64,000 bases of DNA. Source: Tanypteryx hageni (lineage: Eukaryota; Arthropoda; Insecta; Odonata; Petaluridae). The notes under the pieces are model-generated. The model was given only the letters and a program-made list of their open reading frames with translations, was not told the origin of the DNA and ran no database searches. Within the stretch, counting starts at the first letter, position 1. Every line of letters begins with the position of its first letter. The position numbers were made by a program, and so were the translations under genes. Shown here piece by piece: positions 12,381 to 22,636 of the stretch. The stretch lies in assembly GCA_028673005.1 (NCBI GenBank), contig CM054117.1, positions 31,716,561 to 31,780,560 of the forward strand, given 5' to 3'.

Positions 12381-12508
12381 TTATGTATGACAGCTAACTT
12401 TATATTATCTTATTTATTGCATTTTTTTACTTTTAGCGTTATTTTACTGTATATTGTCCTATATCATCTGAATGCATGATCCCCGGACCAATAAATTTGA
12501 ATTTGAAT

Positions 12509-13910
12509 TGGGCGACGGACAAACTACAAATAGGGGCACGAAATCTGGATTAGCAATGTATGCTCAGAAATTTCTTCAATAAAAGATTTCTGTTGTATGA
12601 AACTGATACTAGGTGTTATCGATATATTTTTTAAAACTGCGAAAATAGGCGGTCAATGGTGCAGATTTTTGAGAAGATTAGTTGAACAAAAGAAACAGAT
12701 GGAAGTTCGGGGGTATTTTGAGATTGAAGTGATCCGGACGTAGGAGTCGCCTGACTAATCAGTCAGGAGACCCATAAGTCCGGATTTTTGTTCGCCACGA
12801 CCCTCGAGAATATTCGAGAAGCAAAAAATATACACTAGTTTTCTCCATACAGGGGGAAGGGCAATGGCGATGATAAGGAAATTAATAATATATTATAAGA
12901 GAGTTTTTATTTTGTGTTCTTTATAAATACATAGTTAGCGCTATCAATTATTTTATTTACAACTACTTATGTGTATTAAAAACATTCAGACAATATGTGG
13001 TGTATGGTTTAATTTTTAAGTATTGATCACTACTGAGATATAATTTCTTGTTTGTTTTTATCACAAAAAAAACTCATTTGTTAAAAACGTTTTTGTACAT
13101 TGATAAGCCACAGAATTTTCTTTATTTTTGAAAAAACATTTCGATAAATTAAAACCTGCAGGACTCTTTAAGCCAGAATGAAATCGCTTGCCTTAGCGAA
13201 GAGTTCTTGCGACCCCCCTAAAATCCTCTCAAAGACCCTCTAAGGAGGTTGCGACCCACCTTTTGAGAAACAATCTGGAATGTGGGATCATCATGTTTGA
13301 TCTAAGATGATCAAATTGTGAGAATATAACAGGAAAAAATGCGCGATGTTAACGGTACGGCGACATTGATTCCCAAATTCGAGGAACCCAGCGGCGGAAC
13401 TATGATGCCGCATCTGCGGAGGGTTTCCGTGCGGGGACCCAATAAGCCCCCTTTTCGATACGAAAGACATTTTAAAATAACAATAAAGTCAATTTATTAG
13501 CGCACTATTGTATTTGACAATAGCCGTTTAAGCTATTTTAATCGAAAAAGTAGATCTTTAGTAAAAAAGAGAGCAATTTTAAATAATATTTTCTTGCAAA
13601 ACTTTGGATCGAGTCATGTATATATTATGATAGACGTAGAGATCTTTCATGAATCCTGAAGGAAGCTGTCAAATATATTGCGACTACTTAAAGTTACTTA
13701 AAGTTAAATTATGAATTTGATGAATTTAATCATTAAAATTTCCAAAATTCTTTAGCAAATAAACAAAAACAAAATTTTATATGATCCCTAAACCTTTTTA
13801 GATTTGATGAAAAAGCACTACTGTGTATCTAACCTCCAAAACCATTAAATGTGTTACGGATATTTTTCAAAATGGTTTATATTAGCTACCAAGTGTATTA
13901 ATTTCTCTTT
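12509..13910. other. Region upstream of the P450 gene; no coding sequence
   Basis: No gene is visible. Two features stand out: a hairpin at 12733-12784 and a hAT-like start (CCAGCGGCGGAAC) near 13388 without a partner. A good splice-acceptor sequence, TTTCTGCAATTTTCAG, ends just before the P450 start codon, so a non-coding first exon of that gene may lie here. Confidence 0.4.
12733..12784. other. Two-part hairpin (TCCGGAC / CCTGACT arms)
   Basis: TCCGGAC at 12733-12739 pairs with GTCCGGA at 12778-12784. Inside it, CCTGACT pairs with AGTCAGG around an AATC loop. The structure could be the core of an old inverted-repeat element or a structured RNA. I have no functional assignment. Confidence 0.6.
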
Positions 13911-13934
13911 TTCTGCAATTTTCAGTTTGACATC

Positions 13935-14432
13935 ATGGTGATCACATTTTCTACCATTTTACTGTGGTTGGCCGTGGTTGCAGCAACATTGTTTGCCATC
14001 TTATATGTATTCATCACTTGGTATTATGGGTACTGGAGCAAGCGTGGGGTTCCTAATGTGAAACCTTGGTTTCCCTTTGGAAACATTGGTGATCTGATCA
14101 TGCAAAGGACTTCAACAATAGAATATTACGCAAAGTTATACAACTCATACAATGGCCATCCTTTAGCAGGATATGTTACTTTGTGGGAACCATCTCTGCT
14201 TGTGAGAGATCCTGAGCTAATCAAAGATATGCTTGTGAAAGATTTTTCTCACTTCCATGACAGAGGTGTACGTCTTAACGAAGAACGCGATCCTTTAGTA
14301 GCTCATTTGTTTAATCTTTCGGGACAAAAATGGCATAACTTGAGACAAAAACTTTCACCAACATTTACTTCGGGGAAGATGCGCTATATGTTCCATCTCA
14401 TCAAAAGTTGTGCAGAGGAATTCCAGAAAACG
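13935..14432 (+). CDS. P450 exon 1
   Basis: Residues 1-166: membrane anchor, proline hinge and C-helix ([15 protein letters not shown]). Donor GTGAGATT follows in phase 0. The first ATG of the open frame is used; the sequence just upstream (TTTTCAG, then TTTGACATC) looks like a splice acceptor, so transcription may begin in an upstream non-coding exon. Confidence 0.92.
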
Positions 14433-14970
14433 GTGAGATTGATTAGTCTAAATATTCGTTTCGTTCTTTTATTATCTGAATGTTAATATTGAGTGAAATG
14501 AGTGTATTTATTGCAATTTGTATCAAATTTACGAATTTTGAAACTATTTCATCACCTTGTTATACTCATACTCAATTTTTTTATAGTTGATAATTACTTT
14601 CTCCATAGGTAGTATAGGGAAAATTATTGTTTTCATGAAAAATCGATTTAAAAATTTCAACGGAAATATCTACACGTTTTGATATCTCCTGAACACGTTT
14701 TGACCATTTTCTCGATAATGTCTGTGTGTGTGTATGTGATAGAAATTTTGTGGGTGCTCTAACTCAAGAACTATTAATCAGGTCAACGGGAAATTTTATA
14801 TTTTTGTTAAATGTTGATTAGTTTTTGGTAAAAATCGGTTAACCGTAAGTGGGTGTTTATTCTTGTGCGTCTTTTATGCCGAAAAATGCGGTGAATACTT
14901 ATATAAAGACATTTTTTATTATAAAGAATGTATGCCTTATGTATAATATAAATTATTTACTTAAATTCAT

Positions 14971-15007
<37 letters not shown>

Positions 15008-15715
15008 CATCATAGGTAGTCTGTCCGTAAACAGGTCTGTGATTGTTGACATCCATATATATATATATATATATATGGATATATATATGTCGTCTTTTCC
15101 TCTTATCTTTCTTTTCCACCATGGAACTGACCCGTCTCCGTTATCATCTCCGTAGACACATTACCCTCAACTGCCAGATTGAATTCCTCAACTCCTGCCT
15201 TGCACTTGGACTCACCCCCAAATGCCTCACCATCAGAATTCCTCTTTCAGGTCTTCCTCCCCCTATACGCGCTTCCCTAGCCCTCACGTATCACCTCGCC
15301 TCTATCCACATTATCCGTTCCACCATACACCATTATACCACCCTCTCTAACTCCCACTTCAACCCTATTAGCCCCCTTACAATGTTTCCTTGTTACTTTG
15401 TAACTATTCGGACTCTACCTCATCACACTCCCTCTTTATTGGCTATCCACCCCTCCTACTCCCCACCTCCTCCAATCATCAACCTTCCCACATCACCCTG
15501 TCATTCCCCGCCCAGTGTGTCACTTTACGTTACTCTTTCGCTGAAGAAGGGCTTAGGCCCGATAAGCTTGCGTGTGTTTTTGTGTTCGTGTGTTTTACGT
15601 GTCTCTTCGACGCCCCCAGCAGCCTGCTAGCTTGGTCCTCAACTTGGTGAGTGTCCGCTGGGCTTCCCTCAACACCTTGTTGCCACCCTCATCACTACCT
15701 TTTCTTTTCCTTTAG

Positions 15716-15762
<47 letters not shown>

Positions 15763-18700
15763 CATCATAGGTAGTCTGTCCGTAAACAGGTCTGTGATTA
15801 TTCATGGTTAAACTTGGTTCTCCATATGCTCCTATTTTCCGCTGTCCTCTTCATATTGATAACTCTCTTTCCCTTTCAAATCGTCTATCAACTGAAACCT
15901 TTTCCTACCTCTTTCCCTTTTTCCATCTAGTTTTCCTTATAACACGTCTTTAATCATATTCTTTCTCCTTAGGTAATGTCCAACCCAGTTTGCCTTCCTC
16001 TTTCTAATAGTCTGTATAATCATTCGCTTCTTTCTTACTCTTCGTAGCACTTCATTGTTTTTCATCCTATCTGTCCATTTTTTCTTCAGCATTCTCCTCC
16101 AAGTCCACATTTCAAAGCTTTCCAAGTATTTGATGTCATTTTTCCTTAGCGTCCATGTTTCTGCCCTGTGCAAAGCTATACTCCATACATAGCATTTTAT
16201 GAACTTCTTGCGGATATCTTCCTTTATGTTCCCCATAAGTAGGTGTTTCTTTCTTCTGAAAGCTGCTTTTGCTTTTCCTATGCCGATATTTACTCTGCAG
16301 GTGTCTGCATTCTCTAACCTGACCTTTACAACTGGATTCACATATAGATTCCTGATCAGTCTCCTGTATTTCCAGTCTACACTTATATCCTTTAATATCT
16401 TCATCAACATTGCCCAATTTACTCTATCAAAGGCCTTCTGCCAGTCTATGAAACATACACAGGTATCTTGACTGTATTCTATTGCCCTTTCTGATATGAT
16501 TCTAACCACCCCTATTGCATCTCTAGTTTCTCATCCTTTTCTGAAATCAAATTGATCTTCCCCTAGCATTTCTTCTGCCTTTTTCTCCCGCCTTTTATTA
16601 AGAATCCTCGTGATGATCTTCGAAGTGTGTGACAGAAGGCTTATCATTCTGTAGTCTTTACACTGCATTGTCTTTGGCTTCTTCTTTAGAGGGATCATTG
16701 TTACCTCTAGGATCCTGAGGCCACTCTCCCGTGTTGTAAATCTTATTAATTAATTTCGTGATCGCTTTTAGTCCTTCTGATCCCATGACTTTAAGTACCT
16801 CAGCCGCTGTTCCATCGCTGCCTGTGGCTTTCCCTTTCTTTAATTCCACTATTGCTTTTTCTACTTTGCTCTCCATAATACCTGGTCCTAATTTGTCTTC
16901 TTCAATGCTTTCCTCATCTTCCAGTTCTTTTTTTGCTGATCCTACCTGCTTGCTGTATAGTTCCTTAATGTATTCTTCCCATACCTGTGCTACATCCTTT
17001 GTTTCTGAGACTATCTTCCCATCTGTATTCACATATATATATAGTATTATGAAGAAAAGGATGCTGGTTTTTCACACTTTGGATTGATGCATGAGATGGA
17101 TTGCATTGCTTTTTGAGCAACCAGAAAGGGATAAAGAACCTGTCAACATATTCAAGGATATAACAAAACCAGCAGTCTCAGATATTAAAACCCAAAGATA
17201 ACGCTTTCTTTGATTAAAAATATTTGTTATCATAAAAGACATGGCCCCAACCTTAATCCTGGCCTGCCCATGTAGTGCTTCTGCCATTCATCACTTGGAC
17301 TAGCCCTGCTCCTTATACATAAGTAATTTACCTGAAATATGCAGATATTGTGATGGGCAGCATATAATAGCAGCCGTAAGCCAGAGCAAAGGGTTAAGAG
17401 GACTTAGCAATTGACTGATCAATCATGGTTGACTTCTTGAGCACCCCTGGTATACATGATTATGTTAAAACTTACAAAAATGCAAATTTTTACATCATTG
17501 ACAAAATTAGATTGCCTCAGGCATATTATTTAAAAAAGATACAGAAACCTTAAAAAATAACACAATATTAATAGGAAATAATATTAATAATAACAATAAT
17601 TGGTTAATTAATATAATAGATTGTAGTCTTTTCCATATGTCAATAAAAATAATTTCTTTAATTTGCATTTCAATAATTATTGAATTTATTTATTTTGTCC
17701 AGGTTGCATCAGAAGTATCAGAGAAAGGTAATGAGATTGAAATAAAGGACTTCAATGCACGGTACACCACAGATGTTATTGGGTCTACTGCATTTGGAGT
17801 TGATGTAGGATCACTTGCAAAACCTGATGCAGAAATGCGTGTTATTGGACGCAAGATCATTGAAATTGGGACAATAGATACTTTGAAAAATATGTTGTTT
17901 TTCACATCACCTCGCTTCTGTGAATTGCTTGGGCTTAAGATGATAAATCCCTTTGTTGAAGAATCCTTAATGAGAATTGTTTCTGATACTATCAAATATC
18001 GTGAAGAAAACAATATAGAGAGAAAAGATTTTCTTCAGCTATTAATTAGATTGAAAAATACTGGTTCTGTGGACAATGATGAAAAAAGAAATATTCCTGA
18101 TGGTGAGTGAATTTATTTACTTACATGAAGTAATATTTAGAATGAAAAAAGCAGTATGTTTAACTGAAAGGTAATAAAGGACACTAGAACCAGCGGCAGA
18201 TCCAGAAAATATCTTTAGGGGGTGCAATATTCCAGTTACATACATGTTTTCACAGTAATTGAAAAGTTATTCACATAAATTCATTTTAATTTTATACAAA
18301 ACAATTAAATAAAATAAGATTATAAAAAAATTACAATTCATAAGTTTTACTGGGTTGATTCATAAATGTGAAGCTAATATTTTTTTGGTTCTGCTTCAGC
18401 TGTAGGGGGGTGATTGCCCCTCTACCACTGAATAGATATATTAAAACACCTTATATAAAATCCCAGATCTGTCATTCCGGAACGTTCAAATGTGACGCCG
18501 CTCTTTAAGAGCGGGAGGTTCAAGAACTATTTACAACAAAATGTGTACGATATATTCTTTTATTATCATTTGTTTATTTAATGACAATGAATAGGGTATG
18601 CAGATACAACTTACTAATTATAAGTTATTTATAGACACAATTTGTATTTATTGGCGCATTTATAATAGGGTAGGTACATTGTTATAACAGCAAATATTGT

Positions 18701-21578
18701 GTGAAATTCGTTTGATACAATAAATGGGATGAATATGAATATGTGTAGTATTGTAATAATGAAATCATTGGAAGCGACAGCAATTTGCCATTCATTCTCA
18801 AGCGACGACAATTTCCCATCATTCCAGCTTTTGCCTTTACAATCAACAAAGCTCAAGGTCAAAGTTATGATCATGTTGGTATCTATTTGACAGAGCCCAT
18901 CTTCTCACATGAACAGCTATTCGCTGCATTGTCAAGATAAAAAAATTGAAAAAACATCAGTCTTAATTAAGGAAAATTCTGCACAAGGTCGACTGCTCGG
19001 CACTGATGAATGGTTTACAAAGATCGTTGTTTTGCAAGAAGTCTTCCAAAATTAATGAATAAAAATTAGATTTAAAGTTGCTCACAAACAAAATTTAAAA
19101 AACATACAATCATCGCTGCTTTTCAGGACTACTGCAACAATTTTGTCCTAGGATAGGTTATCGGCTAGTTACGAATATATTTATCCTTTTGAACAATTTA
19201 AATTGTATAACCTAGCCATAGTAATGCCTTAATGATTTTTTACCATACTTAGTGTTTTAATTGCTGATATTATATTGTATAAATTGCAAGTTAATTGAGC
19301 CAGCAATAATTGAAAATCTAAAAGAATGTGATGAATAATTTTATAAACTTAAAATTTATATAAAACAATAGTTTTTAAAATTATATGCCAATATATCCAG
19401 GGCCATTGCATGGAATTCTACTGCCTGAGACAGATAGAGAATTTTTGCCTCAGTCCATGACAGGTGCAGATCAGCAGTGACACTTCCATAATGCTATTCA
19501 TAGAAAAGTGCTGCCTTTTGAGCCAACTTTTCATGATGACTCTCTATACATCATATAAGTTGTGATTTGAACAGTTAGACAAATATTAATTTTGAATAAA
19601 TATTTTATCATTAGTTCACTATACATAATCCAAAAAAAATCCTGATTGCTCTGCTCCTCTTTGTTTCATCACCTAATACTACTGAAGTCACTAGTAGTTT
19701 TTTTAAAATTTATGCACCATTAGGAAAGCTAGAATGACAGCAAAAATTAGTAGTAATAAAACAATATTTATTGCTAATGAGATTTTTGAATTTCATGTTT
19801 AATGTGTATGCATCTATGACCCTCTCTCAAGGCAGCCTACATTATTGCAATCTCCCTCTTAAGGTAGCTGACCTAAACATGACTACCTTGGCCTTATCCA
19901 TCAAACAATAAATATACTATTTAGTGTTAATTTCTGAGTATTATTAATATTTATGTTATTTACGTAAAAACTAATTTTATCATAGATATGTCCATACGAA
20001 AAATTAAAAAATAAAACAAAAAATTCCACCTTCATGATCCCCAGTATGGGATCCATTGGTTTAAGTGATAAAAATATTTATAGCAGTGTGACTGAAATAT
20101 GCTTTAGGTGAGCTTTTTTCTGTATTTGTATATTGTTTATATTACTTTGTAGTTTTTACTTACAGTGGAATTGAATGAGAAACAAATATGTGCCCAGTCT
20201 TTTGTATTTTTTGTTGCTGGTTTTGAGACATCTGCAACTACCATGACCTTTTGTCTTTATGAGTTGGCTCGCAACCCAGACATTCAGCATGATTTGGCTT
20301 GTGAGGTTGATAGAGTTTTAGAAGAACATAATGGTGAATTGACCTATAATGGTATCTCTGAAATGCATCTCATGGATAGGGTAATATCAGGTGGGTTTAT
20401 TAAGTAGTAATTATTGTTAGAAAGTCATTTTTAGGATAACAACCATGATGTGGAAAACTATCACCTGAGGCTGGTTTGATGTGGTGGAAGTAAAACATTG
20501 TTCTTATCTAATTGTTAACAGTTAAAATCCAGCTACAACATATTAACTAACAATCCAATATGTTTACATCATTAAATAATGTAGCATCAAACTATAACTT
20601 TGAATATGACAAAGTATGATAGCTTTAAAAAATATTTTCTGTAGAGTTGTTCTGTAGTGTTCTTAAATATACTACATCCCAATGTTGTAGACAAAAATGT
20701 TTTACTGAAGTCTATTAGTTGTAATAATAATGCATTAGTTTCATCATATAAATTTATAATAATATGTTAGAATGTATAATATTTTTAAAATGATGGCATT
20801 CTGAAAAAATCATTTTGCATGTTGAAATTTGGACTTATGCTAAATATTAAACACCTCTGTTAACTTTTACTCATTCATATTAATGTAAATTGTTTTTTTT
20901 ATTTACAGAAACTTTACGATTATATCCTCCTGTTCCTATTTTATTTCGCGAATGCACCAAGGATTATGTAATCAAAAGAGACAAATATCCTAACTTGTTG
21001 ACCAAAGATCATCCTGAGGATCTTCTGATTGAAAAAGGAACTAAAGTTATCATCCCAATATGTGGACTACAAAGAGATCCCCAATATTTTCCTGATCCTG
21101 AGCGTTTTGACCCTGAACGCTTCACTGAAGAGGCAAAGAAACAAAGAACAGCATTTACATATTTACCATTTGGAGAAGGTCCTCGTTTTTGCATTGGTAA
21201 GAGACTAGGCAAAGGCTGTTCAAGAAATTAGAGTTATGTTACCTAATTTAAAAAATCCAACTCATTTTCTATTTCTTTCTATATCACATTTTATTGCATA
21301 AAAATAATAATATTTTGGAGAACTGATTAAACATACTAACGCCTCAAATTACGGTATATTGTAGTGGAAAGAAGTGTAAATGTTTATTTGAATATTATTG
21401 TTTGACAGGCATGCGGTTTGGGAACATGCAAACCAAAGCAGGGCTGGCAGCATTGATCTCCAAATTTGAATTAAGACTTGGCTCCAAATCAGCTGGACCA
21501 TTAGTTTTTGATTCAGTTTCATTTTTTCCTACAGTGAAGGAAGGAATCTTTTTACAGTTTCATCCACGAAATAAGTAA
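13935..21578 (+). CDS. Cytochrome P450, CYP3 clan (CYP6-like), five exons
   Basis: A microsomal haem mono-oxygenase, likely acting on xenobiotics or endogenous lipophiles as CYP6 enzymes do. Exons 13935-14432, 17703-18102, 20166-20390, 20909-21196 and 21409-21578 join in phase with GT-AG introns. They give 526 codons plus stop, against about 500-520 usual for the family. Landmarks are an N-terminal hydrophobic anchor (residues about 5-30) and a [11 protein letters not shown] hinge. They continue with C-helix W133xxxR137, I-helix AGFETS (317-322), ExxR as ETLR (375-378), PERF (443-446) and haem loop [10 protein letters not shown] (462-471, Cys469 ligand). The stretch between the ETLR helix and the [10 protein letters not shown] strand is roughly 8-10 residues longer than in many CYP6 proteins. 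No stop or frameshift was seen, so the gene looks functional. CYP6 membership is inferred from motifs; subfamily cannot be given. Confidence 0.93.
14433..15002 (+). other. P450 intron 1, left part
   Basis: Intron 1 is 3,270 bp and is enlarged by transposons. This first part is AT-rich without recognisable coding sequence and ends in a (TA)n run at about 14970-14998. Confidence 0.7.
15121..15361 (+). pseudogene. PLE N-terminal ORF fragment (internally deleted)
   Basis: The start [19 protein letters not shown], preceded by CCACCATGG, is almost identical to residues 1-80 of the intact PLE at 38814. The join to the post-stop sequence (AACCCTATTAGCCC) keeps the frame open by chance for another 90 codons. 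That extra part is not PLE protein. No RT or GIY-YIG domain remains, so this copy can only move in trans. Confidence 0.85.
15541..15567 (+). ncRNA. Hammerhead-ribozyme-like core, degenerate
   Basis: CTGAAGA matches the CUGANGA box. It is followed by a 4-bp stem GGGC/GCCC with loop TTAG, and then GATAAGC where GAAA is expected, i.e. a single extra T. PLEs are known to carry hammerhead motifs in their terminal repeats, which is why I flag it. Stems I and III are not convincing, so this may be an inactive descendant. The same sequence occurs at 41830-41856. Confidence 0.35.
15542..15723 (+). repeat. PLE terminal repeat, family 1 (copy in P450 intron)
   Basis: This 182-bp unit runs from TGAAGAAGGGCTTAGG to TTTAGTTAATATA. 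It is nearly identical to the two repeats flanking the intact PLE (38549-38730, 41831-42012). It starts inside a hammerhead-like core (see 15541-15567) and ends at a (TA)n run. Confidence 0.9.
15759..17040 (-). pseudogene. LINE reverse transcriptase with catalytic core deleted
   Basis: Read on the minus strand, this begins near 17032 with a linker and the block [20 protein letters not shown]. After frameshifts it passes through [19 protein letters not shown] and [16 protein letters not shown] (RT motif A). At about 16270 it jumps from NIGIGKAK straight to [14 protein letters not shown] and the C-terminal [15 protein letters not shown] / [15 protein letters not shown] region. The intervening section, which should contain the FADD catalytic motif, is deleted. 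The 3' end runs into (TA)n where the PLE derivative inserted. The type is the 'endonuclease-reverse transcriptase' LINE common in insects; I do not assign the clade. Confidence 0.82.
17041..17702 (+). other. P450 intron 1, right part
   Basis: No element recognised. It ends with the acceptor TTTTGTCCAG used by exon 2. Confidence 0.6.
17703..18102 (+). CDS. P450 exon 2
   Basis: Residues 167-299 plus one base: the D-H helix region, including [20 protein letters not shown], which is typical of CYP6-type proteins. Acceptor TTGTCCAG, donor GTGAGT; phase 0 in, phase 1 out. Confidence 0.92.
18183..18438. mobile_element. Small hAT-type MITE in P450 intron 2
   Basis: The left end CAGCGGCAGA and the reverse complement of the right end, CAGTGGTAGA, agree at 8 of 10 positions. 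The element is 18191-18430 (240 bp). Candidate 8-bp duplications ACTAGAAC and AATAGATA match at 5 of 8, so the insertion is old or the duplication is uncertain. Poly-G lies near both ends. No coding capacity. Confidence 0.5.
18764..18937 (+). pseudogene. Helitron helicase C-terminal fragment
   Basis: The open stretch reads [12 protein letters not shown], then [19 protein letters not shown] and [13 protein letters not shown]. These are helicase motifs V and VI of PIF1-type helicases as found at the C-terminus of Helitron Rep/helicase proteins. It lies in P450 intron 2 in sense orientation. Only this tail survives and it ends in a stop soon after the ALSR motif. No Helitron terminus (CTRR with hairpin) was identified. 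Confidence 0.8.
18940..20165 (+). other. P450 intron 2, remainder
   Basis: AT-rich sequence without recognisable coding content. The acceptor TTTTTACTTACAG precedes exon 3. Confidence 0.6.
20166..20390 (+). CDS. P450 exon 3
   Basis: Completes residue 300 and encodes 301-374. It carries the I-helix oxygen-binding motif ([15 protein letters not shown]) and ends at LMDRVIS just before the ExxR helix. Donor GTGGGT follows TCAG; phase 1 in and out. Confidence 0.93.
20391..20908 (+). other. P450 intron 3
   Basis: 518-bp AT-rich intron with donor GTGGGT and acceptor TTATTTACAG. Nothing recognisable inside. Confidence 0.85.
20909..21196 (+). CDS. P450 exon 4
   Basis: Completes Glu375 of the ExxR motif and encodes 376-470: [16 protein letters not shown] and FGEGPRFCI up to the haem cysteine. 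Donor GTAAGA. An intron between CI and GMRFG of the haem loop is a typical late CYP6 intron position. Confidence 0.94.
21409..21578 (+). CDS. P450 exon 5 (terminal)
   Basis: Begins [17 protein letters not shown], completing the haem loop and L-helix, and ends at codon 526 with TAA. Acceptor TTTGACAG. A possible polyadenylation signal AATAAA lies at 22235-22240. Confidence 0.92.
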
Positions 21579-21752
21579 TGTGATTCATTCACTCTCGACT
21601 TGCTTATTTTCATGTTATTTTTTAAAATTATCTTTAAGATATAAAAACTTTTTAAAGTTTTAACAAAGTATTTTACAAAATTAATTTGTTATACATAGAA
21701 GGAAACACTACTACTGAGTTACTTGTTTTGATTTTATTTTATGAAATAACCA

Positions 21753-22175
21753 TTAACACTTTGTGGTCGTCTGTTGGAATACTTCCAACATCCTTATTTT
21801 CCGTTTCTGGTGTCTTGTTGGAATTATTTCCACATTGAAAAAAATGTTTAATGGAATTGGACCAAAAATTATTGCTGCAGGCTCTACATGTCCCATATCT
21901 TTAACTTTTTTTGTATGCTGCTAACCAATTTTCAACTTTTTGCTTGAGAAAGTAATATTTTTACCCATATGCTTGGATTGTGTTTCAATGGTGTCTGCTA
22001 GCAAAAATATTGTTAGGTATAAGGATAATGTTATGAAATGAAAAAAACTGTATCTAAATTCTTGTAGACTAAATTAGATTGCTTGTAATACAATAGTGTG
22101 TACTTTTAAAAATTTGGGCCAAATAAGTGGACCTAGGAAGGAACTAGGGGAAAAAATTGGACCTCAAATGGTTAA
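21753..22175. mobile_element. piggyBac-type MITE flanked by TTAA
   Basis: TTAA stands at both outer ends (21753-21756 and 22172-22175). Inside, CACTTTGTGGTC on the left matches the reverse complement of the right end, CCATTTGAGGTC, at 9 of 12 positions. The 415-bp interior has no coding sequence but contains a tandem-like TGTTGGAATACTTCCA block. The TTAA target is diagnostic of piggyBac insertion. It lies just 3' of the P450 gene, possibly in its 3' UTR. Confidence 0.6.
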
Positions 22176-22636
22176 GTATTGACAAAATTATTTTATGATA
22201 TAAAAACTTTAATGTTATTGGCAGAAGTAGAGCAAATAAAATAAAAAGTTATGTAATTCACATTGTTAACTTGCCATGTTTTACCATATATCTTACTTTC
22301 ATCTTTCTCATTAAAATTTATAGTTTTCACTCATGCAATTTTTTCACTTTTTTCTTAAAATGTCGTCTTCTGAACGATGCATTTGCCATGCACTTGATAT
22401 TATTAGTGTTTAGTGGGCCATTATAAAAACACTTATTTACTCTAATTATAGCGAATTTAATTACTCAGAAAATTGAAATTCAATGTACTGGGAATATTTA
22501 CGGTTAAAAAATTTCTTCATTAAAAATAAATTTTATAGAATATGAAATGGGAATAAATGGCAGATATACTGTACTCACAATATGGACGATGACGAAGATG
22601 AACTTGATGGCTTTTGAATAGAAGTTGGAGGCGGAA
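22176..22636. other. Spacer between P450 and CENP-B-like gene
   Basis: No coding sequence. It contains a candidate AATAAA for the P450 (22235) and lies downstream of the convergent minus-strand gene. Confidence 0.5.

Larger units (their letters stand above)
9440..12508 (+). mobile_element. Near full-length APE-type LINE (CR1/Jockey group)
   Basis: This non-LTR retrotransposon has an apurinic-type endonuclease followed by reverse transcriptase. It ends in AATAAATTTGAATTTGAATT, a polyadenylation-like signal running into a short TTTGAA repeat tail, a common CR1-group ending. No separate ORF1 was seen, so the 5' end may be truncated. Both enzymatic domains are essentially complete but are interrupted by three frameshifts. 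The copy is therefore fairly young but unable to make a full protein. Confidence 0.85.
15003..15799 (+). mobile_element. PLE deletion derivative flanked by 42-bp direct repeats
   Basis: An identical 42-bp sequence starting CATATCATCATAGGTAG lies at 15003-15044 and 15758-15799, bracketing a PLE copy. This fits a PLE target-site duplication, which can be long and variable. The insert carries the first 80 codons of the PLE protein seen intact at 38814, then jumps directly to the sequence following that protein's stop codon. About 2.6 kb of RT and endonuclease is thus missing. It ends with a complete 182-bp terminal repeat and (TA)n. The left edge also contains TTGTTGACATCCATATAT, which matches the end of the second terminal-repeat family at 42343. 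Confidence 0.8.

Noticed and set aside
15390..15650. 86-codon reading frame after the PLE derivative, repeated at 41679-41939
   Set aside because: It lies in the PLE 3' non-coding region and terminal repeat, in a frame not continuous with the PLE protein. Its conservation reflects shared repeat DNA.
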